64,000 bases of DNA from Niastella vici (GTDB lineage Bacteria; Bacteroidota; Bacteroidia; Chitinophagales; Chitinophagaceae): contig NZ_LVYD01000043.1 in the NCBI RefSeq assembly GCF_002077945.1, positions 62,001-126,000 on the forward strand. The letters are read 5' to 3'. Made by a program: the position numbers and the translations under genes. Below the pieces are notes generated by a model. The model saw nothing but the letters and a program-made list of their open reading frames with translations. It was not told where the DNA came from and did no database searches. Positions 42,016-50,447 of the stretch are shown one piece after another. Each line of letters opens with the position of its first letter. Within the stretch, counting starts at the first letter, position 1.

Positions 42016-42447
42016 TCATTTAGTATGTAACAGGATCTCTTCCAATTCGGCTGGTTTCAATATTTCCTGTAAATGATTAAAAAGGGTCCTTTCCTCAAAC
42101 CGGATATGCGCTTCCAGTAAATTGGCAAAATGCTGCAATAATTGTTTATCGATCCGGTTGTTTTTTATAGAGTCAATAAGAAGATACAGTTGGGCATGTT
42201 CAGCTTCTGCCTGCTTGCGCAATGGATCTTCAGCGGGTAGTTTACTGAAAATAAGTTCTTCTTCTTCCTTAAAATGTTTTGCCAGGTCTTTCTCAAAGAA
42301 ATCCAGTATATACTTGCCGATAGTCGCGGCAGCTGTGTTTTTGTTTATATCCTGCCTTATCTGCCAAATATGCAATAAGCCAAAATGATGGTCTTTTGAA
42401 AATTGAACAAACGCCTTACTGCGTTTAATTGGTTTATGCGTTTCCAT
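42016..42447 (-). CDS. Hemerythrin HHE domain protein
   Basis: ATG 42447 gives 143 residues; an earlier frame start adds 11 residues with no support. It shows a four-helix hemerythrin pattern with iron ligands: 'FSKDHHFGLLHIWQIRQD', 'KDLAKHFKEEEELIFSKL', 'EAEHAQLYLLID' and 'LLEAHIRFEERTLFNHLQEI'. A di-iron site that binds O2 or NO is expected in the cytoplasm. It is first of a three-gene minus-strand operon with DUF2249 and the oxidase-I-like protein, a set that goes with NO or nitrosative stress. A -7-type element TACTTTTG lies on the minus strand at 42478-42485. Confidence 0.9.
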   Translation of the reverse strand: METHKPIKRSKAFVQFSKDHHFGLLHIWQIRQDINKNTAAATIGKYILDFFEKDLAKHFKEEEELIFSKLPAEDPLRKQAEAEHAQLYLLIDSIKNNRIDKQLLQHFANLLEAHIRFEERTLFNHLQEILKPAELEEILLHTK

Positions 42448-42477
42448 GATTAAAATTTTTATCAGTTGCCGCTGAAA

Positions 42478-42485
42478 CAAAAGTA
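42478..42485 (-). promoter_or_regulatory. -7 promoter element for the hemerythrin operon
   Basis: The minus strand reads TACTTTTG, an exact TAnnTTTG match, 31 bp upstream of ATG 42447. No good TTTG -33 element is seen at the usual distance, so a transcription activator may be needed. Confidence 0.45.
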
Positions 42486-42546
42486 GGAGGATTTGAAATG
42501 GCTGATATAGAAGTACTGCAATACTTTTATTAATTGACGAAGTATC

Positions 42547-42580
42547 ATCTGTTGGCCTGATGACTGTCAGGCCAGCAGAT
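42547..42580. promoter_or_regulatory. 14-bp stem hairpin between narK and the hemerythrin operon
   Basis: ATCTGTTGGCCTGA / TCAGGCCAGCAGAT pair over 14 positions (one T-G wobble) with a 6-nt loop. There is no T run after it on the minus strand, so it may be a terminator helper, RNA-stability hairpin or operator. Confidence 0.5.
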
Positions 42581-42612
42581 GACCATATTCATAAATTTGG
42601 AGGCTATATGGC

Positions 42613-44112
42613 TTATTGAACAGGTACATTCTCAATTTTGTCGGCCAGCCGTGGCGCTTCTTTCTTCATCATATTGGTAATGACCGAGTGCATCCACAAT
42701 AAACTGGCGCCCGATAACAGGCATACGAACATCCAGGAGCTGGTCCATAGGCCCGTTACGTTTAACAGATACCCAAACAGAATAGGGCCAATAAAACCGC
42801 CTAATCCGCCGAGCATACCCACCATGCCGCCAACAGCGCCAATTTCTTTCGGAAAATATTCCGGTATATGTTTGAACACGGCAGCAGTACCAATACCCCA
42901 ACACGCGCCTATCAATGTAATGAAGACCACAAACATCCACCGGTTTGCATTGAAAAAGATCAGGGTTGTTCCCTTTGCCAGTAATTGTTTTTTTGCCACT
43001 TTATCGCCCTGTTTTACCACCGGTTCCTGCCAAACATCTTTTCCCGGTAATATCATGGCCTCCCGGTCACTATTCCCAAATTTGTTGGTTTTTTGTATAA
43101 CAGGATATTGCTTTTGATCAACCTGTATAACCGTATTGGAGACATTTGTAACAGTACCGGCCTGTGTTGCCATAATGCCGGTACCAGGCGTAAAAATTTC
43201 CATGCGTGGTATCATCAGCAAAAAGCTTAACACAATTGAACTGTTAAGCACCCAGTACATCACCTTGCGGGCGCCGTATTTATCACTCAGCCAGCCGCCA
43301 ACAGCCCTGAAAGCACCTGCTGGCAAACTAAAGGCTGATGCCAGAAAACCTGCCGTGATGAGGTTTACACTATACACATTAACAAAATAGGGCAGCAGCC
43401 ACTGCGAAAAAGTAACAAAGCAGCCAAAGGCCAGAAAATAGTACAACCCAAAGCGCCAAACCCGCACGTTCTTTAATGGCTGTAATAATTTAAGCAGTGT
43501 TTTATCTGATGTCTCCGGTTTTTTGTTTTTGGTGAATACCATGAAAAGAACGCCCATAACAGCTAACGCAACCGCATATATAACCGGCAATTGCCGCCAG
43601 CCTTCGGGATTGCTTCCATTGCCCGTCAATGATTTTAATAAGGAAGGCGCCATCAAGGTGGTAAGGGCAGACCCAATATTGCCCATTCCGAACAATCCCA
43701 ATGCCCGGCCCTGCCAGTTTTTAGGATACCATACAGAAGTAAATCCAACCCCAATCGAAAAACCAGTACCTAATAACCCAAAGAAAAAGCTCAGCGCCAG
43801 AAAAGCCCCATAACTATTGGCTTTTGATAAAAGGAACATAGGGATTGAACAGCCCAGTAATAAGGTAGAGAAAACCCATTTGCCACCAATCCGGTCCGTG
43901 ATCATGCCCATTGGCAGCCGCATCAATGATCCGGTAAGCACCGGTACACCCAACAACCAGCCAACTTCTACCAGGCTCCAGTTAAAAATACCGGCATCAA
44001 CAAGGTAGGTTACCAATACGCCGTTCAGCATCCAGCCGGCAAAACAAACAGTAAAAGCAAGGGTGTTGAAGAGCAGGATCCGGTGTGCGGTAGGTGAAGG
44101 TGCACTGTTCAT
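42613..44112 (-). CDS. narK: NarK-type MFS nitrate/nitrite transporter with large soluble insertion
   Basis: The 499-residue MFS protein has 12 membrane segments. NNP-family signature regions are 'GFSIGVGFTSVWYPKNWQGR' with 'ALGLFGMGNIGSALTTLMAP' and, in the second half, 'GIGTAAVFKHIPEYFPKEIG' with 'AVGGMVGMLGGLGGFIGPIL'. It imports nitrate or exchanges nitrate for nitrite at the inner membrane. Unusual is a hydrophilic insert at about residues 304-390 between membrane segments. It ends in 'VVKQGDKVAKKQLLAKG', which looks like the beta-hairpin of biotinyl/lipoyl folds. It is divergent from the nitrate reductase operon and upstream of NO-related genes on its own strand. Confidence 0.92.
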   Translation of the reverse strand: MNSAPSPTAHRILLFNTLAFTVCFAGWMLNGVLVTYLVDAGIFNWSLVEVGWLLGVPVLTGSLMRLPMGMITDRIGGKWVFSTLLLGCSIPMFLLSKANSYGAFLALSFFFGLLGTGFSIGVGFTSVWYPKNWQGRALGLFGMGNIGSALTTLMAPSLLKSLTGNGSNPEGWRQLPVIYAVALAVMGVLFMVFTKNKKPETSDKTLLKLLQPLKNVRVWRFGLYYFLAFGCFVTFSQWLLPYFVNVYSVNLITAGFLASAFSLPAGAFRAVGGWLSDKYGARKVMYWVLNSSIVLSFLLMIPRMEIFTPGTGIMATQAGTVTNVSNTVIQVDQKQYPVIQKTNKFGNSDREAMILPGKDVWQEPVVKQGDKVAKKQLLAKGTTLIFFNANRWMFVVFITLIGACWGIGTAAVFKHIPEYFPKEIGAVGGMVGMLGGLGGFIGPILFGYLLNVTGLWTSSWMFVCLLSGASLLWMHSVITNMMKKEAPRLADKIENVPVQ

Positions 44113-44173
44113 ATACTTATAATTAAACCGTAAAAACTTTTTTTAAATCACTGGCAATAATAGCTGGCCCTGC

Positions 44174-44185
44174 TAAGATATCTTA
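44174..44185. promoter_or_regulatory. Palindrome between narK and the nitrate reductase operon
   Basis: TAAGATATCTTA is a perfect 12-bp palindrome in the 216-bp divergent gap. On the minus strand TATTTTTG (44222-44229) is an exact TAnnTTTG element that could serve narK. The palindrome may be a shared operator. Confidence 0.4.
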
Positions 44186-44328
44186 TTACCGAATTGGGCT
44201 TTGTATTTTACCTGTATTTCACAAAAATATTTTCAGTAAATTACTCTGTGCCTGACCATGTCACGCATAAAGGCATGATTTCTATCAGGTATTTTTTATT
44301 GGCGGCACTCTATTTTTACACTATTCGT

Positions 44329-45402
44329 ATGACAGTTATGAAGTTCCGACTCAACAAAAAAGCATTCCTCGTTGCATTGTGCTGTTGTATTATTACCGTG
44401 GCGTTGGTGTTTTATGGTTCCCGCAAGCTACAGAATTTTGATGCGGCCTTAATAGCCTACTTATTCGGTACGGTGTTCGCCCTGTTTGGCATCATCTATC
44501 GCTACTGCGTTTGGTTGCAGCGGCCGCCCACCTGGATGTATTTTAAAAGGGGATGGCAACTGCTTTTTTCAAAAAGTTTTGTGGAATATGCCGGCCTGTC
44601 GATCCAGAAGCTGGTGCGCAATATCGCATTTCAACGGTTTATTTATCCGCGTGGAAAAGCAAGATGGTGGGGCCATTTTCTGTTGGCAACGGGCTGCCTG
44701 CTGGCATTTTCAGTTACCATCCCGCTCACCCTGGGCTGGATCCATTTTACCATGAACCCTGCCACCAGCATCGATCCCGCCGATACCAATTTATACGAAG
44801 CCCATTTGTTCGGGTTTAAAGTAATGGAGTTTAAGCTGGGCTCATGGATTGCGTTTTTCATTTTTCATATTCTCAACTGGTGCTCGTGGCTGGTGATCAT
44901 TGGCTGTTTATTATTTATGCGCCGCCGCTTAACGCATGCGGGGCAAATTGCCACCCAAACCTTTGAAGGCGACTGGCTGCCGCTGATCTTGCTAATAGGC
45001 ATTTCCGTTACCGGGTTGGGACTTACCTACGATTATGAATTTCTGAAAGGTAAAACATATGAATTTATGGCGGTAACACATGCGGTTACCGTGATACTGT
45101 TTTTGATCTGGATCCCGTTTGGAAAGTTCTTTCATATCATACAACGGCCAGCGCAGGTCGGCGCGCATTTATATAAAAAGGAAGGCGAGAAAAAAGGAAT
45201 GGCTGTATGCCCGCATACCCATAAACCATTTGCCACCCAAATGCATATCGACGATCTGAAAACCGTAACCACCGAATTGGGTTTTGATTTTACGTTGGAA
45301 GATGGCAGCTCGCACCTTGACCTGAGCCCCGAAGGAAAAAGATCGGCCCTGGCAAAGGCGCACCTGAAGGCCCGTGAAGAAAGTGGTAAGTTTTTCGGGT
45401 AA
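44329..45402 (+). CDS. Membrane cytochrome b-like subunit of the nitrate reductase operon
   Basis: The start is uncertain: ATG 44329, ATG 44338 (MKFRLNKKAFLVAL) and the earlier ATG 44275 are all in frame; 44329 is used here (357 residues). About six hydrophobic segments carry His residues fit for haem b ('WGHFLLATGCLLAFS', 'WIAFFIFHILNWCSWL', 'MAVTHAVTVILFLIW', 'FFHIIQRPAQ'). A soluble C-terminal tail of about 90 residues has two Cys/His spots ('GMAVCPHTHKPFATQMH'). It probably takes electrons from quinol and passes them to the FeS and molybdenum subunits encoded next. Gap to the next gene is 38 bp. Confidence 0.8.
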   Translation: MTVMKFRLNKKAFLVALCCCIITVALVFYGSRKLQNFDAALIAYLFGTVFALFGIIYRYCVWLQRPPTWMYFKRGWQLLFSKSFVEYAGLSIQKLVRNIAFQRFIYPRGKARWWGHFLLATGCLLAFSVTIPLTLGWIHFTMNPATSIDPADTNLYEAHLFGFKVMEFKLGSWIAFFIFHILNWCSWLVIIGCLLFMRRRLTHAGQIATQTFEGDWLPLILLIGISVTGLGLTYDYEFLKGKTYEFMAVTHAVTVILFLIWIPFGKFFHIIQRPAQVGAHLYKKEGEKKGMAVCPHTHKPFATQMHIDDLKTVTTELGFDFTLEDGSSHLDLSPEGKRSALAKAHLKAREESGKFFG

Positions 45403-45440
45403 GAACAATTTCTATTTTAAGCAGTTTGAAATAAATACTC

Positions 45441-47657
45441 ATGGCTACATTACCAGTTCCGGCAGAAAAGCTCATAGCGCAATTTGGACCTCATTTGAAT
45501 TTTGCTCCCCAGGAAGGTTTTGCGGGAAGAGATGAGCCTGATAAAGTGGTGGAAACCCATTGTTGCTTTTGTGGCATGCAATGTGGAATAAAATTGCTGG
45601 TTAAAAATAATAAGGTAGTTGGTTTTGATCCCTGGATGGAATTTCCTTTTAATGAAGGCAGGCTTTGTCCCAAAGGCGTACAGCGGTATTTGCAAAACAA
45701 CCATCCCGACCGCTTGCTGGAACCGCTTCAACGAGTGGAAGGCGTAGGCTTTAAACCTATGAGCTGGGAAGCCTCGATGGAAAAAACGATTGCCGAAATA
45801 AAGCGCATTCAACAAACTTATGGCAATGATGCATTCGCCATGTTGTCAGGCGTATCAATTACCAACGAAAAAAGTTACCTCGTCGGAAAATTTGCCCGCG
45901 TGGCATTGAAGACCCGTAACCTCGATTATAATGGTCGCCTTTGCATGGTAAGCGCCGGCGCCGGTAATAAAAAAGCGTTTGGACTCGACCGGGGCTCCAA
46001 TAACTATTCAGACCTCGGCAAGGCCGAAGTGATCATGGTTTGCGGGGCCAACGTAAGCGAAACATTTCCCACGCTAACGCATTGGATCTGGCAGGCCAGG
46101 GACAATGGCGCCAAATTGATCGTCGTTGATCCAAGGGTAATACCACTGGCACGCACAGCTGATCTGCATTTAGATATACGGCCGGGAACCGATTCGGCCC
46201 TGTATGGCGCCATGCTTCGCTACCTGGTTGAAAAGGATCTGCTGGACCATGATTTTATAAATAACCATACAAGCGGTTTTCAACAAACCATCGATGCGGT
46301 AAAAGATTATACCCTTGAATGGGCAGAGCAGGTGACTGGTATTGCCAAAGAAAAAATTGCCATCGCAGCCGAATGGTGGGGCAAGGCCGCGACCAGTTTT
46401 TTATTGCATGCAAGAGGTATTGAGCACCATTCAAAAGGAGTCGACAATGTGCTGGGCTGCATAAACCTGGTGTTGGCTACCGGAAGAATTGGCAAACCGT
46501 ATTGCGGCTACGCCACCATAACGGGGCAGGGCAATGGCCAGGGCGGTCGCGAGCATGGTCACAAATGCGATCAGCTGCCCGGCAATCGCGATATTAATAA
46601 TCCCGCACATAGAAAATACATTGCGGAGGTTTGGGGTATTGAAGAAAGCGAAATGCCCAGTGCCGGCTATACTGCGTATGAACTGATAGAAGCTATTCAC
46701 CGCGGTGAAGTAAAAGGACTGATCTCCCTCTGCTTCAATCCATTGGTATCATTGCCCAATAATAATTATGTTCGGGAAGCATTTGAGAAACTGGAATTTT
46801 ATGCTACCATAGATTTCTTTATGAACGAAACGGCGCGCCATGCAGATATTATTTTTCCCGGTTCTTTACATGAAGAAGAGGAGGGAACCGTTACTACGGC
46901 CGAAGGCCGCGTAACCCGGATACGCCAGGCCGTTACCCCACCGCGGCACGCCCGCACCGATACTTCTATCCTTCTTGAATTAGCTAAACGCCTGGGCGCC
47001 GGTGATAAATTTTCTTATAACAGCAGTGAAGATATTTTTAATGAGCTCAGGGTGGCATCACGGGGAGGAACTGCTGATTATTATGGCATCACCTACGAAA
47101 AAATTGAAAAGAACATGGGCGTATTCTGGCCCTGTCCCACTATGGACCACCCCGGTACACCGCGTTTATGGGAAGACAGGAAATTTGCCACTGTCGATGG
47201 AAAAGCCCATTTCAATCCGGTGCTGTATAAAGACCCCGGAGAAGTGGTAGATGCCGAATACCCTGTAGTGCTCACCACAGGCAGAGTAGTATCGCAATAC
47301 CTGAGTGGTACGCAAACCAGGCGCATTGGCAAACTGGTAAATCAATATCCCGAGCCTTTACTCGAGATACATCCCGAGCTGGCAGCTAAATATGGCATTG
47401 CACAGCGCGAACTGGTGAAAGTGATCACCCGCAGGGGTGAGGCGGAGTTCCCGGCAAATATTGTAGAGACCATTCGCAAGGATACGGTCTTTATACCTTA
47501 TCACTGGCCTGGTCGTAAATCGGCTAATCAGTTAACACCGGGAACGCTGGACCCTATTTCCAAAATACCCGAATTTAAAGTGTGTGCCTGCCAGTTGGTA
47601 CCGTTAAGAAAACAGGCGCCTTCGCCGCAGGAATCACATGCCTATGACAGTATTTAA
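45441..47657 (+). CDS. NasA/NarB-type molybdopterin oxidoreductase (nitrate reductase catalytic subunit)
   Basis: The 738-residue protein has an N-terminal [4Fe-4S] site C41-x2-C44-x3-C48-x27-C76 ('[19 protein letters not shown]', 'NEGRLCPKG'). The likely Mo ligand is Cys168 in '[20 protein letters not shown]'. Bis-MGD binding stretches follow ('[20 protein letters not shown]', '[20 protein letters not shown]', '[20 protein letters not shown]'), with a C-terminal molybdopterin-binding domain. Length and the CMVSA region match assimilatory NasA/NarB. There is no Tat signal, so it is cytoplasmic. It reduces nitrate to nitrite. No Mo-cofactor or nitrite reductase genes are in the window. Confidence 0.92.
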   Translation: MATLPVPAEKLIAQFGPHLNFAPQEGFAGRDEPDKVVETHCCFCGMQCGIKLLVKNNKVVGFDPWMEFPFNEGRLCPKGVQRYLQNNHPDRLLEPLQRVEGVGFKPMSWEASMEKTIAEIKRIQQTYGNDAFAMLSGVSITNEKSYLVGKFARVALKTRNLDYNGRLCMVSAGAGNKKAFGLDRGSNNYSDLGKAEVIMVCGANVSETFPTLTHWIWQARDNGAKLIVVDPRVIPLARTADLHLDIRPGTDSALYGAMLRYLVEKDLLDHDFINNHTSGFQQTIDAVKDYTLEWAEQVTGIAKEKIAIAAEWWGKAATSFLLHARGIEHHSKGVDNVLGCINLVLATGRIGKPYCGYATITGQGNGQGGREHGHKCDQLPGNRDINNPAHRKYIAEVWGIEESEMPSAGYTAYELIEAIHRGEVKGLISLCFNPLVSLPNNNYVREAFEKLEFYATIDFFMNETARHADIIFPGSLHEEEEGTVTTAEGRVTRIRQAVTPPRHARTDTSILLELAKRLGAGDKFSYNSSEDIFNELRVASRGGTADYYGITYEKIEKNMGVFWPCPTMDHPGTPRLWEDRKFATVDGKAHFNPVLYKDPGEVVDAEYPVVLTTGRVVSQYLSGTQTRRIGKLVNQYPEPLLEIHPELAAKYGIAQRELVKVITRRGEAEFPANIVETIRKDTVFIPYHWPGRKSANQLTPGTLDPISKIPEFKVCACQLVPLRKQAPSPQESHAYDSI

Positions 47658-47683
47658 TAATAGTCCACACTAAAAACGATCGC

Positions 47684-48250
47684 ATGACTACCTATTACAA
47701 AACCGAGATGGAATTTTTTGTGGATATGCAGCGTTGCATTGGCTGCAAGGCCTGTGAAGCGGCCTGCGCCGAATGTGAAACCAACGGACAGCAGTCCATG
47801 ATTCATGTGAATTATGTGGAGCGGGCGGTAACTATACAAACCACGGTACAGGTGTGCATGCATTGTGATGATCCCGTATGTGCGAATGTTTGTCCGGCCG
47901 ATGCCATCAGCAAAGATGAATTTGGGGTAGTGCATACCGCCAATTCAGCCCGCTGTATAGGTTGTTCAAATTGTGTAATGGCCTGTCCGTTCGGGGTGCC
48001 CATCAAGGAAGAGAAATACGACATGATGATGAAATGCAACATGTGTTACGACCGCACCAGCGCCGGTAAAAAGCCCATGTGCGCCACCGTATGCCCCAGT
48101 CAGGCCCTGTATTATGGAACCAGGGAAGAAATGCGGAAGATGCGGCCCAACAGCGTGCCGGTAAATACTTTCCAGTTCGGCAAGCTGGAAGTAAAGACCA
48201 AGGTTAATATCATGATGCCGGCAGGTTCAACCAGGTTGAAAGTTGACTAA
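47684..48250 (+). CDS. 4Fe-4S dicluster electron-transfer protein (DmsB/NrfC-like)
   Basis: The 188-residue protein has four cysteine clusters: 'QRCIGCKACEAACAECETNG', 'QVCMHCDDPVCANVCPADAI', 'ARCIGCSNCVMACPFGVPIK' and 'KCNMCYDRTSAGKKPMCATV'. They fit four [4Fe-4S] centres in the DmsB/NrfC/PhsB style. No signal peptide is present, so it is on the cytoplasmic side with the molybdoenzyme and links it to the membrane subunit. It starts 26 bp after the catalytic gene. Confidence 0.93.
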   Translation: MTTYYKTEMEFFVDMQRCIGCKACEAACAECETNGQQSMIHVNYVERAVTIQTTVQVCMHCDDPVCANVCPADAISKDEFGVVHTANSARCIGCSNCVMACPFGVPIKEEKYDMMMKCNMCYDRTSAGKKPMCATVCPSQALYYGTREEMRKMRPNSVPVNTFQFGKLEVKTKVNIMMPAGSTRLKVD

Positions 48251-48287
48251 CAAAACGATTTATAGTTATCATTGAATATTTGTTACT

Positions 48288-48794
48288 ATGTCTGATAATA
48301 ATGAGAAATATCCTGATTGGAAAAATGATTTCCCCATCAGTCAGTCAGAAACTACGTCCGTAACCCGCAGACAGTTTGCAAAATTCCTTTGCCTGGTATC
48401 GGGCGGTTTGGCAACAGGCAGCGCATTTGTGGCCGCGAAATCTGTTCTTTCCCCCGACAAAAAAATAAAGGGCGCACACCGGGTGTGCAGTATTACTGAA
48501 TTACCGGTAGGTGGCACCAGGTCATTTGTTTTGGAAGGAAGCACCACGCCTTATATCCTGATACACCTCGAAAACGGTGAGTTCAAAGCCTATGAACAAA
48601 AATGTACCCATCTGTCCTGTGCGGTATTTTATAAACCGGGCAGCGGCAAAATTGAATGTCCCTGCCATAATGGTTGGTTCGATGCCATGACGGGTGAAGT
48701 GCTGCAGGGCCCGCCGCCGCGACCGCTTCCGCGGTTGGATGTACAGGTGAAGGGGAACGATATTTTTGTTGCTGCGGCAAAAGAAGAGGCATAA
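48288..48794 (+). CDS. Rieske [2Fe-2S] protein with twin-arginine leader
   Basis: The 168-residue protein has an N-terminal Tat-like anchor ('SVTRRQFAKFLCLVSGGLAT', RR at 27-28). The Rieske site is C106-T-H108 and C124-P-C-H127, with the extra Cys pair C111/C126 that forms the disulfide in high-potential, exported Rieske proteins. So the cluster is expected on the periplasmic face, as in cytochrome bc complexes. In the same operon the catalytic subunit lacks a Tat signal, which makes the electron path unusual. It lies 37 bp after the 4Fe-4S gene. Confidence 0.93.
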   Translation: MSDNNEKYPDWKNDFPISQSETTSVTRRQFAKFLCLVSGGLATGSAFVAAKSVLSPDKKIKGAHRVCSITELPVGGTRSFVLEGSTTPYILIHLENGEFKAYEQKCTHLSCAVFYKPGSGKIECPCHNGWFDAMTGEVLQGPPPRPLPRLDVQVKGNDIFVAAAKEEA

Positions 48795-48821
48795 CAACAC
48801 GATAAATTAATTTAGGATACC

Positions 48822-49061
48822 ATGAGTACTTTTCGCAGGGCGCAAAGCCAGGCACATCCCAACAAGACCAGCACGCTGATGCTGGCCATCATCGTGCTGT
48901 TGATCCTGAACGTGACCATTCAGATCTGGTTGCTTTACAGTGGGCTCAACAATGCATTGGCACATAACAGCGGCATTGCCTTTCCCGCCTTCATAGCATC
49001 GCTGGTTATTTTCATTATCAATTGCTGGTTGCTTTATTACCTGCCGCGGAGCCGGCAATAG
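48822..49061 (+). CDS. Small two-TM membrane protein
   Basis: The 79-residue protein has two hydrophobic segments (about residues 18-42 and 50-73: 'LMLAIIVLLILNVTIQIWLL' and 'FPAFIASLVIFIINCWLLYY') and short basic ends. It follows the Rieske gene by 27 bp and closes the operon. Small membrane proteins of this kind (annotated as DUF6755 in related genomes, by memory) accompany Rieske-containing complexes. It may help assemble or anchor the complex. No motif gives a function. Confidence 0.78.
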   Translation: MSTFRRAQSQAHPNKTSTLMLAIIVLLILNVTIQIWLLYSGLNNALAHNSGIAFPAFIASLVIFIINCWLLYYLPRSRQ

Positions 49062-49130
49062 CCAGTTGAAATGTCAGGCATTATCCTGAATTGGCCGGCA
49101 GTGGAAAGGCTCATACAATTGCTTAGCTAA

Positions 49131-49153
49131 CACCTGGCCTATTTAGCCAGGTG
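49131..49153. terminator. Hairpin between convergent genes
   Basis: CACCTGGC / GCCAGGTG (8 bp, 7-nt loop) overlaps the stop of the gene at 49139. It probably ends the nitrate reductase transcript; there is no T run, so confidence is limited. Confidence 0.45.
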
Positions 49154-50326
49154 AATTCCTTCCGTATCATCTATGCGCGCAATGATGCCCCAGCCATAGA
49201 AAAAATTGGCCAGCCCTATCAGCACTTCATTTTTACCTTTCTTTAGCGGCAACTTTATTACTGCGTTCTCGATCGAGCACCTTCCCCGGGGAAATTTTTG
49301 ACCAGGGGTGCCATAGAAATTTTTATCGGCAAACAGGAACTGTCCATTTACATAAAGGCAGATCTCATCCACAAAGCCGAGATGAAGCGTACGCTCCTGC
49401 GCACTGTCCGATTCAATCGTTGTTTTCAACCAGGCAAGCCGGCGTTTGGTGAATGGTGTACGGCCGAAAAGCCGGGTTATATTAATTACGCCACGGGGTT
49501 CTGCCCATATGGGCGTCCATGTTGTTGTGCTATCTGGGAAGCCAACGCTTTTGAGCGGCCCGGCCAAATAGGGAAATGGCGGCGGGATCTCTTTCCCAAA
49601 AGCAAAATCGCTGGCCGGGCTTACCTGCCAGCTACGCAGGTACCGGGTATCATTGTACGTGGATATATATCCCGGCGCTGCACAAAGACCCTCAACGGAG
49701 TCGGGTCTTATTATAAAATTGGCGATGGTTACATTGCCGCCTGAAAAAGCGATGCCGCCTTTTTCCAGGCCGCCTTCCAGTGCCGGCACCATCAATGCGG
49801 GCCGGTTCATATCATTTACATAAGCTTTCATTTGTTTGCCCGACACTACAAGTTTTACATGGTTCCAACCGGGTATGTTCAGGGTGGCGCCTGCCTGGTA
49901 TTCATCCGTCAGGTTCCACATGCTCGTACTGTCAACGATCGCCGCATATTGCAGGGTAGTTCGGCTTTCGGGTGAGGTGGTGCCAAAATAGCGCAGGTAA
50001 AAATGATCCCCCTGTTTACTGTCGGGCGACAGGCGGAAGGCTACACCGGGAAATCCCTGGCCCAATGCTACATCATATTCAATAATACCGTTTGAAAATT
50101 GAACCTCTTTAGGAAACAGGGGCAGCGGTTTTTTAAGGTGAGCAGCCTTCACATTATTGTATAAAATAAATTCTACGCCACTGGTATCGTATCGCCAGTA
50201 GGCCGGCTCCATAGGAATGGTGATCTCCTTTGCAGCCGGCTTTTTGTTTTTTTGAGCAAAGGCAGAAAAAGCGAACAGGAAAAGAATACAGGGAAGGATG
50301 GTGATTTTTTTGAATATTAATTTCAT
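49139..50326 (-). CDS. Secreted concanavalin-A-like (LamG/DUF1080-type) protein
   Basis: The 395-residue protein has a signal peptide (CILFLFAFSAFAQ). The first half is a jelly-roll ConA-like domain: 'FPKEVQFSNGIIEYDVALGQ', 'GFPGVAFRLSPDSK', 'HFYLRYFG', 'GWNHVKLVVSGKQMKAYVND'. This matches the fold of LamG and DUF1080 glycan-active proteins. The second half ('TLHLGFVDEICLYVNGQFLF', 'LKKGKNEVLIGLANFFYGWG') is a beta-sandwich like the galactose-binding type. It may bind or cut glycans; no catalytic residue set can be named. It is divergent from a membrane regulator that itself ends in a similar ConA-like domain. Confidence 0.8.
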   Translation of the reverse strand: MKLIFKKITILPCILFLFAFSAFAQKNKKPAAKEITIPMEPAYWRYDTSGVEFILYNNVKAAHLKKPLPLFPKEVQFSNGIIEYDVALGQGFPGVAFRLSPDSKQGDHFYLRYFGTTSPESRTTLQYAAIVDSTSMWNLTDEYQAGATLNIPGWNHVKLVVSGKQMKAYVNDMNRPALMVPALEGGLEKGGIAFSGGNVTIANFIIRPDSVEGLCAAPGYISTYNDTRYLRSWQVSPASDFAFGKEIPPPFPYLAGPLKSVGFPDSTTTWTPIWAEPRGVINITRLFGRTPFTKRRLAWLKTTIESDSAQERTLHLGFVDEICLYVNGQFLFADKNFYGTPGQKFPRGRCSIENAVIKLPLKKGKNEVLIGLANFFYGWGIIARIDDTEGIHLAK

Positions 50327-50390
50327 AAAGGCTGTTTTATAACTTTATGTGTTAGCCCAACAAGTTACATGGGTATACAGCCTTCATGGT

Positions 50391-50429
50391 GTGCAAGCGC
50401 ACGCCAATGTGGTGCAAATGCACGCCAAT
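50391..50429. promoter_or_regulatory. Two 21-bp-spaced direct repeats GTGCNNNNGCACGCCAAT
   Basis: GTGCAAGCGCACGCCAAT (50391-50408) and GTGCAAATGCACGCCAAT (50412-50429) repeat with a 21-bp period, two helical turns. Each contains the inverted repeat GTGC-N4-GCAC. They lie just upstream of the membrane-tethered regulator at 50448 in the divergent gap, and are good candidates for its binding sites. Confidence 0.65.
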
Positions 50430-50447
50430 TCATTTTAAACGAATAAA

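Noticed and set aside
42638-43117. 159-codon plus-strand ORF opposite narK
   Set aside because: Shadow of the narK reading frame; composition and Pro/Ile-rich sequence are typical antisense artefacts.
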